Source: CAIQJJ01 sp049325275
GTDB lineage: Bacteria > Chloroflexota > Anaerolineae > Anaerolineales > UBA4823
NCBI GenBank assembly: GCA_049325275.1
Contig: JBMOLU010000086.1
Location: 1 to 64,000 of the forward strand
DNA: 64,000 bases
Reading direction: 5' to 3'
The translations under genes were made by a program, and so were the position numbers. Below the pieces are notes generated by a model. That model was not told the DNA's origin and ran no database searches. It saw only the letters and a list, made by a program, of their open reading frames with translations. Shown piece by piece: positions 49,377 to 57,590 of this stretch (position 1 is the first letter of the stretch; every line of letters begins with the position of its first letter).

Positions 49377-51170
49377 ATGACGACTCCTCCTCCTCTCGAC
49401 GATGTCCTGATGAAGGGCTACGATCCGGCCGTGACCCGGCGGCTGATCCGGTTTGCCCTGCCTTACCGTTGGCAACTTTTGTTTTCGCTGCTGTTGATGA
49501 TGCTTTCCTCGGCGGTTGCGGTGGCCGGCCCCTACCTGGTCAAGATCGCCATCGATGATGGCCTGGCTGCCGGTGCGCTGGATGTCGTGCGCCGGACGGT
49601 TTTGCTTTACCTTGGTGCATTGTTTTTGCAGTGGCTTTCGATCTTTACGCGGGTGAACCTGATGGCATGGGTGGGGCAATCGATCATTTACGATTTACGC
49701 GCCCGGCTCTTCGAGCATTTGCAGCGACTCTCGCTCTCGTTTTACAGCCGTTATTCGGTGGGGCGCGTGATCACGCGCGTGATCAACGACGTGGGCGTAC
49801 TGCGTGAGTTCATCACCTGGGCGGTGCTGGCCATCGCCCGCGATCTCTTTACCTTGCTCGGCATCGTGATCACGATGGTTACCCTGAACGTACGCCTGTC
49901 GCTGATCACCTTCATCACCATTCCGCTGATGGCCGTCGTGACAATGATTTTCAAGAAGTACGCCCGTGAAAACTACCGCAAGGTGCGCGCCGCCATCAGT
50001 TGGGTCAACTCTGTGCTGGCCGAAAACATCAACGGGGTACGCGTGGTGCAGGCTTTTGCGCGTGAGGGCGTCAACTATGCCCATTTTCACGACGACGTCA
50101 ACAAGAACAACCTGGACACCACCCTCAAGGCGGCCCGGGTGGCCGCGCTTTACCCGTCGGCGATCGACCTGCTCGGGTCGGCGGCGGTCGCCATGGCGAT
50201 CTGGCTGGGCGGCTCGGCCGTGTTGGGCGCCGACCTGGGCGGAGGCCAGCCGATCACAGCGGGCATCCTGGTGGCTTTTGTGTTGTACATCGAGCGTTTC
50301 TTCGAACCGATTCGCGATCTCAGCAACCGCTACGACAGCTTTCAATCGACGATGGCGGGTGGCGAACGCATTTTTACCTTGCTCGATACGCCCATCGAAG
50401 TGCAAGATGCGCCCAACGCGGCCAGCCTGCCGCCCATCCAGGGCGAGGTAGTCTTCGAACACGTGGACTTCCACTATGCGGACGATCCCACGCCGATCTT
50501 GACCGACATCCACCTGCACATCCGGCCCGGCCAGACAGTGGCCCTGGTTGGGGAGACTGGGGCGGGCAAGTCGACGCTGGTCAAGCTGCTCGCGCGTTTT
50601 CACGATCCCACGCGCGGCGCGGTCAAGATCGACGGCTGCGACTTGCGCACGGTCACGCAGCACAGCCTGCGTTCGCAAATGGGCATCGTTTTGCAGGACC
50701 CGTTTCTGTTCAACGGATCGGTCAAGGACAACATCCGTTTCGGGCGCCTGGACGCCGACGACGCAGAAATTCGCGCTGCGGCAGAAGCCGTCGGCGCGCA
50801 CGAGTTCATCACGCACCTGCGTGACGGCTACGATTCGTCGGTGGAAGAAGGCGGCACGGCGCTCTCGGTGGGGCAGCGCCAGTTGGTCTCGTTTGCGCGT
50901 GCCTTGCTGGCCGACCCGCGTATCCTGATCCTCGACGAAGCCACCTCCAGCGTCGATACGCAAACCGAGCGCATCATCCAGGCCGCACTGGTGCGCCTGC
51001 TCAAGGGGCGCACGGCCTTCGTCATCGCCCATCGCCTTTCCACCGTGATCGGTTCCGATCTCATCCTGGTCGTTCAGGATGGCCGCATCGTGGAACAGGG
51101 CACACACAGCGAGCTGCTGGCAAAAGCAGGCGTTTACGCCGGGCTGTACGCGATGGGTTTCGAAGAATAG
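49377..51170 (+). CDS. ABC exporter half-transporter with an intact catalytic Glu
   Basis: 597 residues: a six-helix membrane domain (about 30-320) and an NBD with Walker A GETGAGKS at 392-399. The signature is LSVGQRQ (496-502) and Walker B LILDE has the catalytic Glu521. The signature deviates from LSGGQ, as in BmrD/TM288-type subunits. This complements the 45421 protein, which has the good signature and the bad Walker B. The two should form one heterodimer with a single hydrolytic site. The gene starts 25 bases after the methyltransferase gene. Confidence 0.9.
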   Translation: MTTPPPLDDVLMKGYDPAVTRRLIRFALPYRWQLLFSLLLMMLSSAVAVAGPYLVKIAIDDGLAAGALDVVRRTVLLYLGALFLQWLSIFTRVNLMAWVGQSIIYDLRARLFEHLQRLSLSFYSRYSVGRVITRVINDVGVLREFITWAVLAIARDLFTLLGIVITMVTLNVRLSLITFITIPLMAVVTMIFKKYARENYRKVRAAISWVNSVLAENINGVRVVQAFAREGVNYAHFHDDVNKNNLDTTLKAARVAALYPSAIDLLGSAAVAMAIWLGGSAVLGADLGGGQPITAGILVAFVLYIERFFEPIRDLSNRYDSFQSTMAGGERIFTLLDTPIEVQDAPNAASLPPIQGEVVFEHVDFHYADDPTPILTDIHLHIRPGQTVALVGETGAGKSTLVKLLARFHDPTRGAVKIDGCDLRTVTQHSLRSQMGIVLQDPFLFNGSVKDNIRFGRLDADDAEIRAAAEAVGAHEFITHLRDGYDSSVEEGGTALSVGQRQLVSFARALLADPRILILDEATSSVDTQTERIIQAALVRLLKGRTAFVIAHRLSTVIGSDLILVVQDGRIVEQGTHSELLAKAGVYAGLYAMGFEE

Positions 51171-51228
51171 CCGCGCCTTCGATCGTTGGGGGTGTTGACT
51201 TTGCCGGTCCTGCCATGGAGAAACCGTG

Positions 51229-51357
51229 ATGTCGAAAATGGGAAAAACGATCCTTCTCTTTGCGGTGTTGGCTGTCCTGGCGGTGACGGGCTACGTGTTG
51301 TTTTCTCCTGCCACCTTCGGCCGTATCGGGTCCAGCCAGTATCCGGCTTCACCGTGA
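51229..51357 (+). CDS. Small one-helix membrane protein (42 residues)
   Basis: An ATG at 51229, with GGAG eight bases upstream, opens a 42-codon frame. The product has a basic N-terminus (MSKMGK) and one hydrophobic helix (TILLFAVLAVLAVTGYVLF), then a short Gly/Ser/Pro tail. It sits in the 289-base gap between the ABC exporter and the secreted protein gene. I see no homologue by eye. The good ribosome-binding site and clean helix favour a real gene. Confidence 0.5.
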   Translation: MSKMGKTILLFAVLAVLAVTGYVLFSPATFGRIGSSQYPASP

Positions 51358-51380
51358 AAGGACGTACCAGGTCTGGAAAG

Positions 51381-51409
51381 TTTACACAAAGATTACACTT
51401 TCGTAAAAC
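51381..51409 (+). promoter_or_regulatory. Promoter of the secreted-protein gene
   Basis: TTTACA (51381-51386) and TAAAAC (51404-51409) with a 17-base spacer. The leader to the ATG at 51460 is about 44 bases and contains GGAG. A second TTTACA at 51427 lies too close to the start codon. Confidence 0.5.
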
Positions 51410-51459
51410 GGAGCTTACCGGATGTGTTTACACTCGATGGATAAAGGAGTAAAAAGACC

Positions 51460-52647
51460 ATGAAAACCCATCAATTTTTAAACACGCACTTCCGATCCAA
51501 TCTCTTGATCGCTCTGTTGCTATCCGTCCTGGTTGGCACGCACGTCTTCTCGACGGCCACCGCCGTTTCCCAAGGCTTTGGCATGGGTGAAAGCACCCTT
51601 CTCCAGGCGGGATCATTTCTCCCCGTGGTTGCTTCCGCTCCGGTGGATCGCCCGCGTGGAATTTTTGTGCTGGCAGGGCTTGGGGGGCCGAACGGCGGGG
51701 TGGAGCAATCTCTCAAGATTATCAACCTGGTGCGCGATCTCGATTACATCGAGGGCGTAACGATTGGTTTCTCCTGGGCGGATACGGAGGTTTCTCCCGG
51801 CCAGTATGATTTCTCCAAGATCGATGCCGTCATGGCCGCTTTATCTTCCAGCGAGAAGGCTCTGAATGTTGAAGTCTTTGCCGTAGAAGTCCCCGCTTAT
51901 CTCCTGGCACAGCTGCCTGCCGAAGAGATATGGGATGCCCACGCACCTGGTCAACGCACCGTGCGGACCGCTGTCCCTTGGAGTCAGGCGGCCCTGGGCG
52001 CCTGGGAGGCATATATGCAGGCGTTGGCCGCTCACCCTGTCCCCTTGCCCGATGGTACGATGGTGCCTCTTGCCGAACACCCGACGTTGATCATGGTGGA
52101 TGCCCCGATCGTCGGTTTGCAAGACGTGCGGGATTTGAACAACGTCCTGACCAAGCTTCCTGGCTACGATCGCCAGACATTCATCGCCGCGGTGGTACAG
52201 TCAGTCCATGCCGCCCGAGATGTTTTTCCTGAAAAGTTCGGTTTCCTTGGCCTTTTTCGCTTGAATGATGCAAACATGGCTTATCCGCTCGATCAGGCAA
52301 TCGTCGATCGGCTGATGGGTGATTTCAATGGCCCAGAACAGCCTACACTGGGTTTCTTTCAGGAGACCTTGAGCGATGCCGGACCTCAGGCCAGTGGCCT
52401 GGGGAAGCGTCTGTTTGCCGTCAAAGATCAAACCTATATTGTCTTTCAAGCGCTAACTGCCTGGGTTAATCCATTTACCGGCGGGGACGCAGTTGCGAGC
52501 GGAAAAGCGGCCACGGGTATTCAGTTCGCTTATGAAACCTACAACGCAACTTATGTAGAGCTTTATCTTGCTGATGTGCTCGATCCTAACCAAACACAAG
52601 ACCTTCAGCAGTGGAACGCCATCCTGATCACAGGGGACACGCCTTGA
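51460..52647 (+). CDS. Secreted TIM-barrel-like protein of unknown function
   Basis: 395 residues. A signal peptide (about 1-36, LLIALLLSVLVGTHVFSTATA) leads to a domain with GFSWADTEVSPGQYDFSKID. This resembles the substrate-entry strand of beta-galactosidase-like glycoside hydrolases, where a Trp precedes the barrel. FFQETLSDAG near 305 could hold the nucleophile Glu, but the pair of catalytic glutamates is not certain. Codon use is slightly less GC-biased than its neighbours. No obvious partner gene. Confidence 0.6.
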   Translation: MKTHQFLNTHFRSNLLIALLLSVLVGTHVFSTATAVSQGFGMGESTLLQAGSFLPVVASAPVDRPRGIFVLAGLGGPNGGVEQSLKIINLVRDLDYIEGVTIGFSWADTEVSPGQYDFSKIDAVMAALSSSEKALNVEVFAVEVPAYLLAQLPAEEIWDAHAPGQRTVRTAVPWSQAALGAWEAYMQALAAHPVPLPDGTMVPLAEHPTLIMVDAPIVGLQDVRDLNNVLTKLPGYDRQTFIAAVVQSVHAARDVFPEKFGFLGLFRLNDANMAYPLDQAIVDRLMGDFNGPEQPTLGFFQETLSDAGPQASGLGKRLFAVKDQTYIVFQALTAWVNPFTGGDAVASGKAATGIQFAYETYNATYVELYLADVLDPNQTQDLQQWNAILITGDTP

Positions 52648-52769
52648 AAACTGCGGCCGCCGGATAGGCGGATTGTCGATAGGCGTATGCCCGCACGTTC
52701 TCTATCAAATTAATACCGGCAATTGGCAGGACAATTTTGAAGGTAGGTGCTCACACTTGATCATGCCCG

Positions 52770-52778
52770 TGCTATAAT
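52770..52778 (+). promoter_or_regulatory. Extended -10 promoter upstream of the UroD-like gene
   Basis: TGCTATAAT is an extended -10 element (TGnTATAAT), which does not need a strong -35. It predicts a start near 52785, 147 bases before the ATG at 52932. The 122 bases between the previous stop and this element show nothing else. Confidence 0.65.
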
Positions 52779-52784
52779 GATGTC

Positions 52785-52931
52785 CACTCGCAGAGTCTGC
52801 CTGGGTTGCAGTTTTGTTCTGTACCCAGGCAGTGGCGCGGCCCGGGGGTAGGGCGCCGCCCGGCACCCGGATCGGCCGTAGCCCACAGACGGTAAAAATT
52901 TCACCCGACCTTGATTGTATACGGTACCTCT
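52785..52931 (+). ncRNA. Structured leader or small RNA, class unknown
   Basis: The predicted transcript starts with a 10-bp perfect hairpin (arms 52797-52806 and 52823-52832), extended inward by four pairs. A second GC-rich hairpin (about 52834-52843 with 52851-52860, two mismatches) and a short third stem follow. No Shine-Dalgarno precedes the ATG at 52932, so the leader may control translation. I see no conserved core of a riboswitch class that I know (cobalamin, SAM, TPP, FMN). It could also be an independent sRNA. Confidence 0.45.
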
Positions 52932-53876
52932 ATGGACAACAAACGTGACTTGATCCTTTCGTTACTCAACACCACCCAGGCTCCTGCCTATACCCCGGCG
53001 GCTTTCTTTCTCCATTTTGGAGAAGCTTATCACCGCGGCCAGGCGGCCGTCGACAAGCACCTCCAATACTTTCGCGAAACCGACATGGATTTCGTCAAAA
53101 TCCAGTACGAGCTTCCTTTCCCGCGCCTGCCCAATATCCAGCGCCCGGCGGACTGGGCCGATATGCCGCGCTACAAAGAAGATTTTTTCGAACCGCAGCT
53201 TGCGGTGATCGACGGCATTGTCAAGGCCGTCAAAGCCGAAGCGATGATCGTTTGCACGCTGTATTCCCCCTTCATGTGCGCCGGCCACGCCGTGGGTGCC
53301 GAGCGCATGCTCCAGCACATTGCGGAAGACCCGGAAGCCGTGCGCCGTGGGATGGAAATCGTCGCCGAAAGTGTTTTGAACTTCGTCAAAGCCGGCATTC
53401 GCCTCGGCCTGGACGGTTTTTACACCTCCACGCAGGGCGGCGAGCGCTCGCGTCTGGCTGACACGGTCCTTTTCGACCGCCTGGTGCGCCCGTTCGATCT
53501 GATGGTGATGGACGAAGCCAACGCGCACTGCTCCTTCAACATCCTGCACATTTGCGATTACGTCGACACCTATGCCGATATTTCCCACTTTGTGAACTAC
53601 CCGGGCCAGGTGGTCAATACGCCCCTGATGGTCGGCGGCAAGCCACTCGACATGGCCGAAGCAGCGCGCTTGTTCGAGCGCCCCGTCATGGGCGGGCTTG
53701 ACCGGCACGGCGTGCTCGCACAGGGTACTCCCGATCAGGTTCGTGCGGCGGCTCGATCGGTACTGGATGTGGCTCCCCCACGCTTCATTTTGGCAGCCGA
53801 CTGCACGGCCCCTGCCGATACATCGTGGGATAATCTGCGCGCGGCCATCGAAACGGCCCACCAGCGCCAGCCTTAA
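52932..53876 (+). CDS. Uroporphyrinogen decarboxylase (UroD)-like family protein
   Basis: 314 residues with the UroD/MtaA-type barrel layout: FVKIQYELPFP at the start, GLDGFYTSTQGGERSRL and NILHICDYVDTYADI in the middle, and AADCTAP near the end. The N-terminal arginine-rich signature of true HemE (PxWxMRQAGR) is missing. It is therefore more likely a corrinoid- or cofactor-dependent methyltransferase-like relative than a heme enzyme. The ATG at 52932 is preferred; a TTG at 52911 is in frame. Confidence 0.82.
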   Translation: MDNKRDLILSLLNTTQAPAYTPAAFFLHFGEAYHRGQAAVDKHLQYFRETDMDFVKIQYELPFPRLPNIQRPADWADMPRYKEDFFEPQLAVIDGIVKAVKAEAMIVCTLYSPFMCAGHAVGAERMLQHIAEDPEAVRRGMEIVAESVLNFVKAGIRLGLDGFYTSTQGGERSRLADTVLFDRLVRPFDLMVMDEANAHCSFNILHICDYVDTYADISHFVNYPGQVVNTPLMVGGKPLDMAEAARLFERPVMGGLDRHGVLAQGTPDQVRAAARSVLDVAPPRFILAADCTAPADTSWDNLRAAIETAHQRQP

Positions 53877-53915
53877 CCAGACGCGAGTCTGTGTGCCGGG
53901 CACATCCTTTTTGCC

Positions 53916-54617
53916 ATGACCCACCTCACCGGAAACGAACGTGCCCAATACGTCCAGGCCATGTTCACCCGCATTGCCGGGCGTTACGATTTAATGAATC
54001 GCCTGATGACTGCCGGGCAAGATGTTCGTTGGCGCAAAGAAGTTATTCAGCGGGCCAGTTTGCAGCCTGAGAACCGCCTGCTCGATCTCGGCGCCGGAAC
54101 CGGTGACATGGCCTTGCAAGCAAGGCGAGGGCTGCCGTCCGTTTCCGTGGTTGCTGCCGACTTTACCTTGGAGATGATGAAGGCAGGCCAGAGGCGTCCC
54201 GGCGGCGAGGCGCTTCCCTGGAGCGCTGCCGATGCTTTGCTTCTGCCCTTCGCCAACCATACGTTCGACGCCGTCGTTTCAGGTTTCTTAATGCGCAACG
54301 TGGCCGATCTGCCACAAGCGTTGGCAGAACAGTGGCGGGTGCTCAAGCCCGGTGGGCGCGTGGTCATCCTCGACACCACGCGCCCGGCCCAAAACCTGTT
54401 CAGCCCTTTCATCCGCATCCATTTGCACGTTATCATCCCCTTGCTCGGCCGCTTGATCGCTGGAGACTCGTCTGCTTATACCTACCTCCCCGATTCCACC
54501 GAAGGTTTCCTGGCGGCCGAAACCCTTGCCGAACACATGCGCACGGCCGGTTTTCGTGACGTCCGCTTCGTACGCCGTATGTTTGGGACAATTGCCATCC
54601 ACTTTGGGGTCAAATGA
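53916..54617 (+). CDS. ubiE: Demethylmenaquinone/ubiquinone C-methyltransferase
   Basis: 233 residues. LDLGAGTGDMALQARRG (motif I), RYDLMNRLMTAGQDVRWRKE and the late LPDSTEGFLAAE are UbiE/MenG signatures, as is RVVILDTTRP. It performs the last methylation in menaquinone synthesis. No other men gene is present here. The gene begins 39 bases after the UroD-like gene. Confidence 0.93.
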   Translation: MTHLTGNERAQYVQAMFTRIAGRYDLMNRLMTAGQDVRWRKEVIQRASLQPENRLLDLGAGTGDMALQARRGLPSVSVVAADFTLEMMKAGQRRPGGEALPWSAADALLLPFANHTFDAVVSGFLMRNVADLPQALAEQWRVLKPGGRVVILDTTRPAQNLFSPFIRIHLHVIIPLLGRLIAGDSSAYTYLPDSTEGFLAAETLAEHMRTAGFRDVRFVRRMFGTIAIHFGVK

Positions 54618-54703
54618 CGGTAAAATGGCGGGCATTACATCCTTACTTCGCACATGCCACTGCAGGCGCAGTATCCTCCCGACCCACACTTCGGAGAAAC
54701 CCC

Positions 54704-55657
54704 ATGTTCAAACGCTTGATGGTTTTCTTACTTACCCTGGTGCTCGTTTTGTCTGCCTGCGCGCCGAAGGCGCCGCCCGCTTTACAGCCGGTAACGATTC
54801 GCCTGGCGGCGCTGCGTATTCTCGATTCCCTGCCGCTGCTCGTTGCCGAGGAACAGGGCTACTTCGCCGCCGGCGGTATCCAGGTTGAAGTCATCCCCGT
54901 GGCTTCGGCCCCTGAACGCGATCAGCTGATAGCTGCCGGCCAGGCTGATGGCATGATCACCGAAATGCACTCGACCCTGCTGGCCAACCGCCAGCAAACC
55001 ACCCTCCAGGTGGTGCGCTTTGCCCGGGCAGCCACCAGTGGTTCGCCCGTCTTTCGGGTGGTTGCGGCCAAGGACAGCGGCATCGTGACGCTGGATGATT
55101 TGCAGCCTGTCGAGACGGGAATTTCCGAGGGCACGATCATCCAGTACGTCTTCGAGCGCCTGATTGCGGCCGAAGGGAAGGACCCTGGCCTGTTCGGCAC
55201 CGTCAACATTCCGTCGATCCCTGAGCGTCTCAAGCTGCTCGGCGCCGGCGAACTGCAAGCCGCCGTTTTGCCGGATCCGGCAGCCTCGTTGGCCGTCTTG
55301 CAGGGCGCCATGGTGGTCGTGGATGACTCCAGCCATCCCGAATATGGTTACAGCGTCCTGACCTTTCGTTCGGCTTTCCTCGACCAAAACCCCGACGCCC
55401 TCAAGGCTTTCCTGGAAGCCTGGGAGAAGGCCGTTGCCGACATCAATGCCGATCCGAACCGGTGGAAGGCGCTGCTGACCGAAAAGGAGATTTTGCCGCT
55501 GCCTTTGGCCGACAGTTACCAGGTCCCTGCCTTCGTCACCGCCGGTGTGCCTTCCGAAAGCCAGTTTGCCGACGCCCTCGATTGGGTCCAGGCCAAGGGC
55601 CTGCTGGACAAGGACCTGGCTTATCAAGACGTGGTCACAGACGCCTTCTTACCCTGA
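54704..55657 (+). CDS. Substrate-binding lipoprotein of a NitT/TauT-type ABC transporter
   Basis: 317 residues from the ATG at 54704, with GGAG upstream. The lipoprotein signal MFKRLMVFLLTLVLVLSAC modifies Cys19. The mature part is an NMT1/ThiY-like periplasmic-binding fold (LAALRILDSLPLLVAEEQGY, AGQADGMITEMHS, VETGISEGTIIQYVFERL). Ligands of this group include nitrate, sulfonates and thiamine precursors. This ligand is unknown. The frame is open upstream from 54614 but without a signal. Confidence 0.9.
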   Translation: MFKRLMVFLLTLVLVLSACAPKAPPALQPVTIRLAALRILDSLPLLVAEEQGYFAAGGIQVEVIPVASAPERDQLIAAGQADGMITEMHSTLLANRQQTTLQVVRFARAATSGSPVFRVVAAKDSGIVTLDDLQPVETGISEGTIIQYVFERLIAAEGKDPGLFGTVNIPSIPERLKLLGAGELQAAVLPDPAASLAVLQGAMVVVDDSSHPEYGYSVLTFRSAFLDQNPDALKAFLEAWEKAVADINADPNRWKALLTEKEILPLPLADSYQVPAFVTAGVPSESQFADALDWVQAKGLLDKDLAYQDVVTDAFLP

Positions 55658-55690
55658 CTTCGGCCTGTGACCTTCGGCCTGGGCCGGCGC

Positions 55691-55737
55691 TTCCCGGTGA
55701 AGGCAGGCGCTCGATTTTTTTTCGGCTTCGCCGGGAA
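55691..55737. other. Imperfect inverted repeat with an internal T8 run
   Basis: Twelve-base arms 55691-55702 and 55726-55737 (one G-U pair) bracket a 23-base loop containing eight Ts. It sits between the binding-protein and ATPase genes and may be an attenuator. The rest of the 151-base gap shows nothing. Confidence 0.4.
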
Positions 55738-55808
55738 AAGGCCGTTGCACGCAAAACCTGGAAGTCTCTCGATTCGAAGGCCAAAAACGGTCGTCAGTGG
55801 TTTCCCGT

Positions 55809-56579
55809 ATGATCGAACTCGATACCGTTTCTTTCACCTACCCGCACCAGGCGCCGGTCTTCGAGCGCTTTTCCTGGTCGGTTGCGCAGGGTGAGACCTG
55901 GGCGGTGCTGGGGCCTTCGGGCAGCGGCAAAACGACCCTGCTCTATCTGCTCGCCGGGCTACGCACACCGACCAGCGGGCAGGTACGCGTTCACGGTGGG
56001 CCGCTCGTCCGGCCGCATCCGCAGACCGGCCTGATCTTGCAGGACTATGGCCTGCTGCCGTGGGCCACCGTGCGCCAGAATGCCACCCTGGGGTTGGAAA
56101 TCCGCGGTTTTTACGGGCCGGATGGCAAGCACGCGCCCGCAGCAAAAAGGGATGCTTCGCTTGGCGAGATCGATGTGTGGCTTGCACGCCTCGGCCTTGT
56201 CGGTCTTGCCGACAAGTATCCTGCCCAACTTTCCGGCGGCCAACGCCAGCGCACGGCCATCGCCCGCACGTTGGCGCTCGATCCAAGCTTGCTGTTAATG
56301 GACGAACCCTTCGCCTCGCTCGATGCACCCACGCGCGAGGGCCTGCAGGCCCTGGTTGCCGAACTCTGCCGCGAGCGAAAGCTAACCCTGGTGGTGGTCA
56401 CGCACGCCATTGAAGAAGCTGTGCTGCTCGGTGAAAAGATTCTGGTGTTGGGTAACCCGCCACATCGGGAGCCTGAAATCGTTGCCAACCCCGGGGCAGC
56501 TAAGGCGGCCTACCGTGAAACGGCCGAGTATCGAAGTTTCTGCCGGCAGCTACGCCGGCGGTTAGCACAGGGCCATTGA
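55809..56579 (+). CDS. ATP-binding subunit of the NitT/TauT-type ABC transporter
   Basis: 256 residues. Walker A GPSGSGKT is at 35-42, signature LSGGQRQRTAIARTLALDPS, Walker B LLLMDEPFASLD with the H-loop VVTHAIEEAVLLG. It energises import with the binding protein upstream and the permease at 57591. The ATG at 55809 fits the family better than the open frame start at 55797. Confidence 0.93.
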   Translation: MIELDTVSFTYPHQAPVFERFSWSVAQGETWAVLGPSGSGKTTLLYLLAGLRTPTSGQVRVHGGPLVRPHPQTGLILQDYGLLPWATVRQNATLGLEIRGFYGPDGKHAPAAKRDASLGEIDVWLARLGLVGLADKYPAQLSGGQRQRTAIARTLALDPSLLLMDEPFASLDAPTREGLQALVAELCRERKLTLVVVTHAIEEAVLLGEKILVLGNPPHREPEIVANPGAAKAAYRETAEYRSFCRQLRRRLAQGH

Positions 56580-56601
56580 ATGTTTGCTGCCGTCTCTTGT
56601 A

Positions 56602-56607
56602 TATAAT
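56602..56607 (+). promoter_or_regulatory. -10 box for dam
   Basis: TATAAT at 56602-56607 in the 60-base gap after the ABC ATPase gene. A start near 56614 would exclude the ATG at 56610 and favour the ATG at 56640. Confidence 0.5.
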
Positions 56608-56639
56608 CCATGCACGTTTCTTCTTTACCAGGCCAAAAG

Positions 56640-57533
56640 ATGTTTCAAAAGCAACCCGTGTCGATGTCCTCACCGGATACTCAGGCCACGCACGGCAGAA
56701 AGGCGAAGCCGTTTCTCAAATGGGCCGGTGGAAAACAGCAGCTCCTTTCACAGTTTGAGGCTTTTTTCCCGAAGGCTTTTTCGAGGTATATCGAGCCATT
56801 TACCGGCGGTGGGGCTGTGTTCTTCCATCTGTGGAATGTGCAAAGGTTGCCTTCGCAGGTTTGCTTGATCGATCATAACGAAGAATTGATCAACGCTTAT
56901 CAGGTCGTTCGCCAGGATGTCGATGCATTGATTCACCTGTTGCACAGGCACAAGCAAAACCATTGCCAAGAATACTATTATCACGTGCGCAAGATGGATC
57001 GCGGTGTCAGTCGATCCATGAGCGAGGCAGAACGGGCGGCCCGTACCGTCTACCTCAACCGGACCTGTTACAACGGGCTTTACAGGGTTAACCGGCGCGG
57101 TGAATTTAACGTGCCCATGGGGAGCTACGCCAACCCGCGGATTTTATACGAAGATGTCTTACGTGCTGCCAGCATCGCCTTGCAGGGGGTTTCCTTGTCG
57201 GTAAACGATTTCCGTAGCATCGTCGAGATGGCCTTGCCTGGAGATTTCTATTACTTCGATCCGCCGTACGATCCGCTCAGTAAAACGGCAAACTTTACCG
57301 GATACACGGCAAACAGCTTTGGCGATCAAGATCAGCGCGATTTAGCGGACGTGTTTCAGCAGTTGTCTGACAAAGGGTGCTTTTGCATGTTGAGCAATGC
57401 GCATACGCCGTTTGTGCTCGACCTTTACCGGGATTTTCGGATAGCGAAAGTTTCTGCGAAACGAGCCGTGAACTCAAACGGAAACAGTCGGGGCGCTGTT
57501 TTGGAAGTGGTGGTTATGAACTATGGTGGTTGA
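56640..57533 (+). CDS. dam: DNA adenine N6-methyltransferase, Dam type (D12 class)
   Basis: 297 residues. LKWAGGKQQLL, then IEPFTGGGAVFFHLW (motif I) and YYFDPPYDPLSK (motif IV, DPPY at 207-210) define a D12-class m6A methylase, probably GATC-specific like Dam. RTCYNGLYRVNRRGEFNVPMG is the typical middle segment. There is no restriction gene beside it, so it is an orphan. It sits between the ATPase and permease genes of one transporter, is less GC-rich than its neighbours and has its own -10 box. This suggests insertion by horizontal transfer. The ATG at 56610 would add ten residues. Confidence 0.9.
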   Translation: MFQKQPVSMSSPDTQATHGRKAKPFLKWAGGKQQLLSQFEAFFPKAFSRYIEPFTGGGAVFFHLWNVQRLPSQVCLIDHNEELINAYQVVRQDVDALIHLLHRHKQNHCQEYYYHVRKMDRGVSRSMSEAERAARTVYLNRTCYNGLYRVNRRGEFNVPMGSYANPRILYEDVLRAASIALQGVSLSVNDFRSIVEMALPGDFYYFDPPYDPLSKTANFTGYTANSFGDQDQRDLADVFQQLSDKGCFCMLSNAHTPFVLDLYRDFRIAKVSAKRAVNSNGNSRGAVLEVVVMNYGG

Positions 57534-57590
57534 GCGTGGCGGGCTACCGTTTTCACCGCATAAGCGAAAAATGACGTTCGGGTGGTTTTC

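Noticed and set aside
49695..51107. 470-residue minus-strand frame opposite the second ABC exporter
   Set aside because: Antisense to intact ABC motifs, no start signal.
52785..52931. A named riboswitch (cobalamin, SAM, TPP or FMN) before the UroD-like gene
   Set aside because: The stems are clear but I could not find the conserved cores of these classes, so it is recorded only as a structured leader.
52932..53876. True HemE of heme synthesis
   Set aside because: The conserved N-terminal arginine signature of HemE is absent and no other heme gene is nearby.
56602..57533. Restriction-modification system
   Set aside because: Only the methylase is present; no endonuclease or specificity gene is adjacent.
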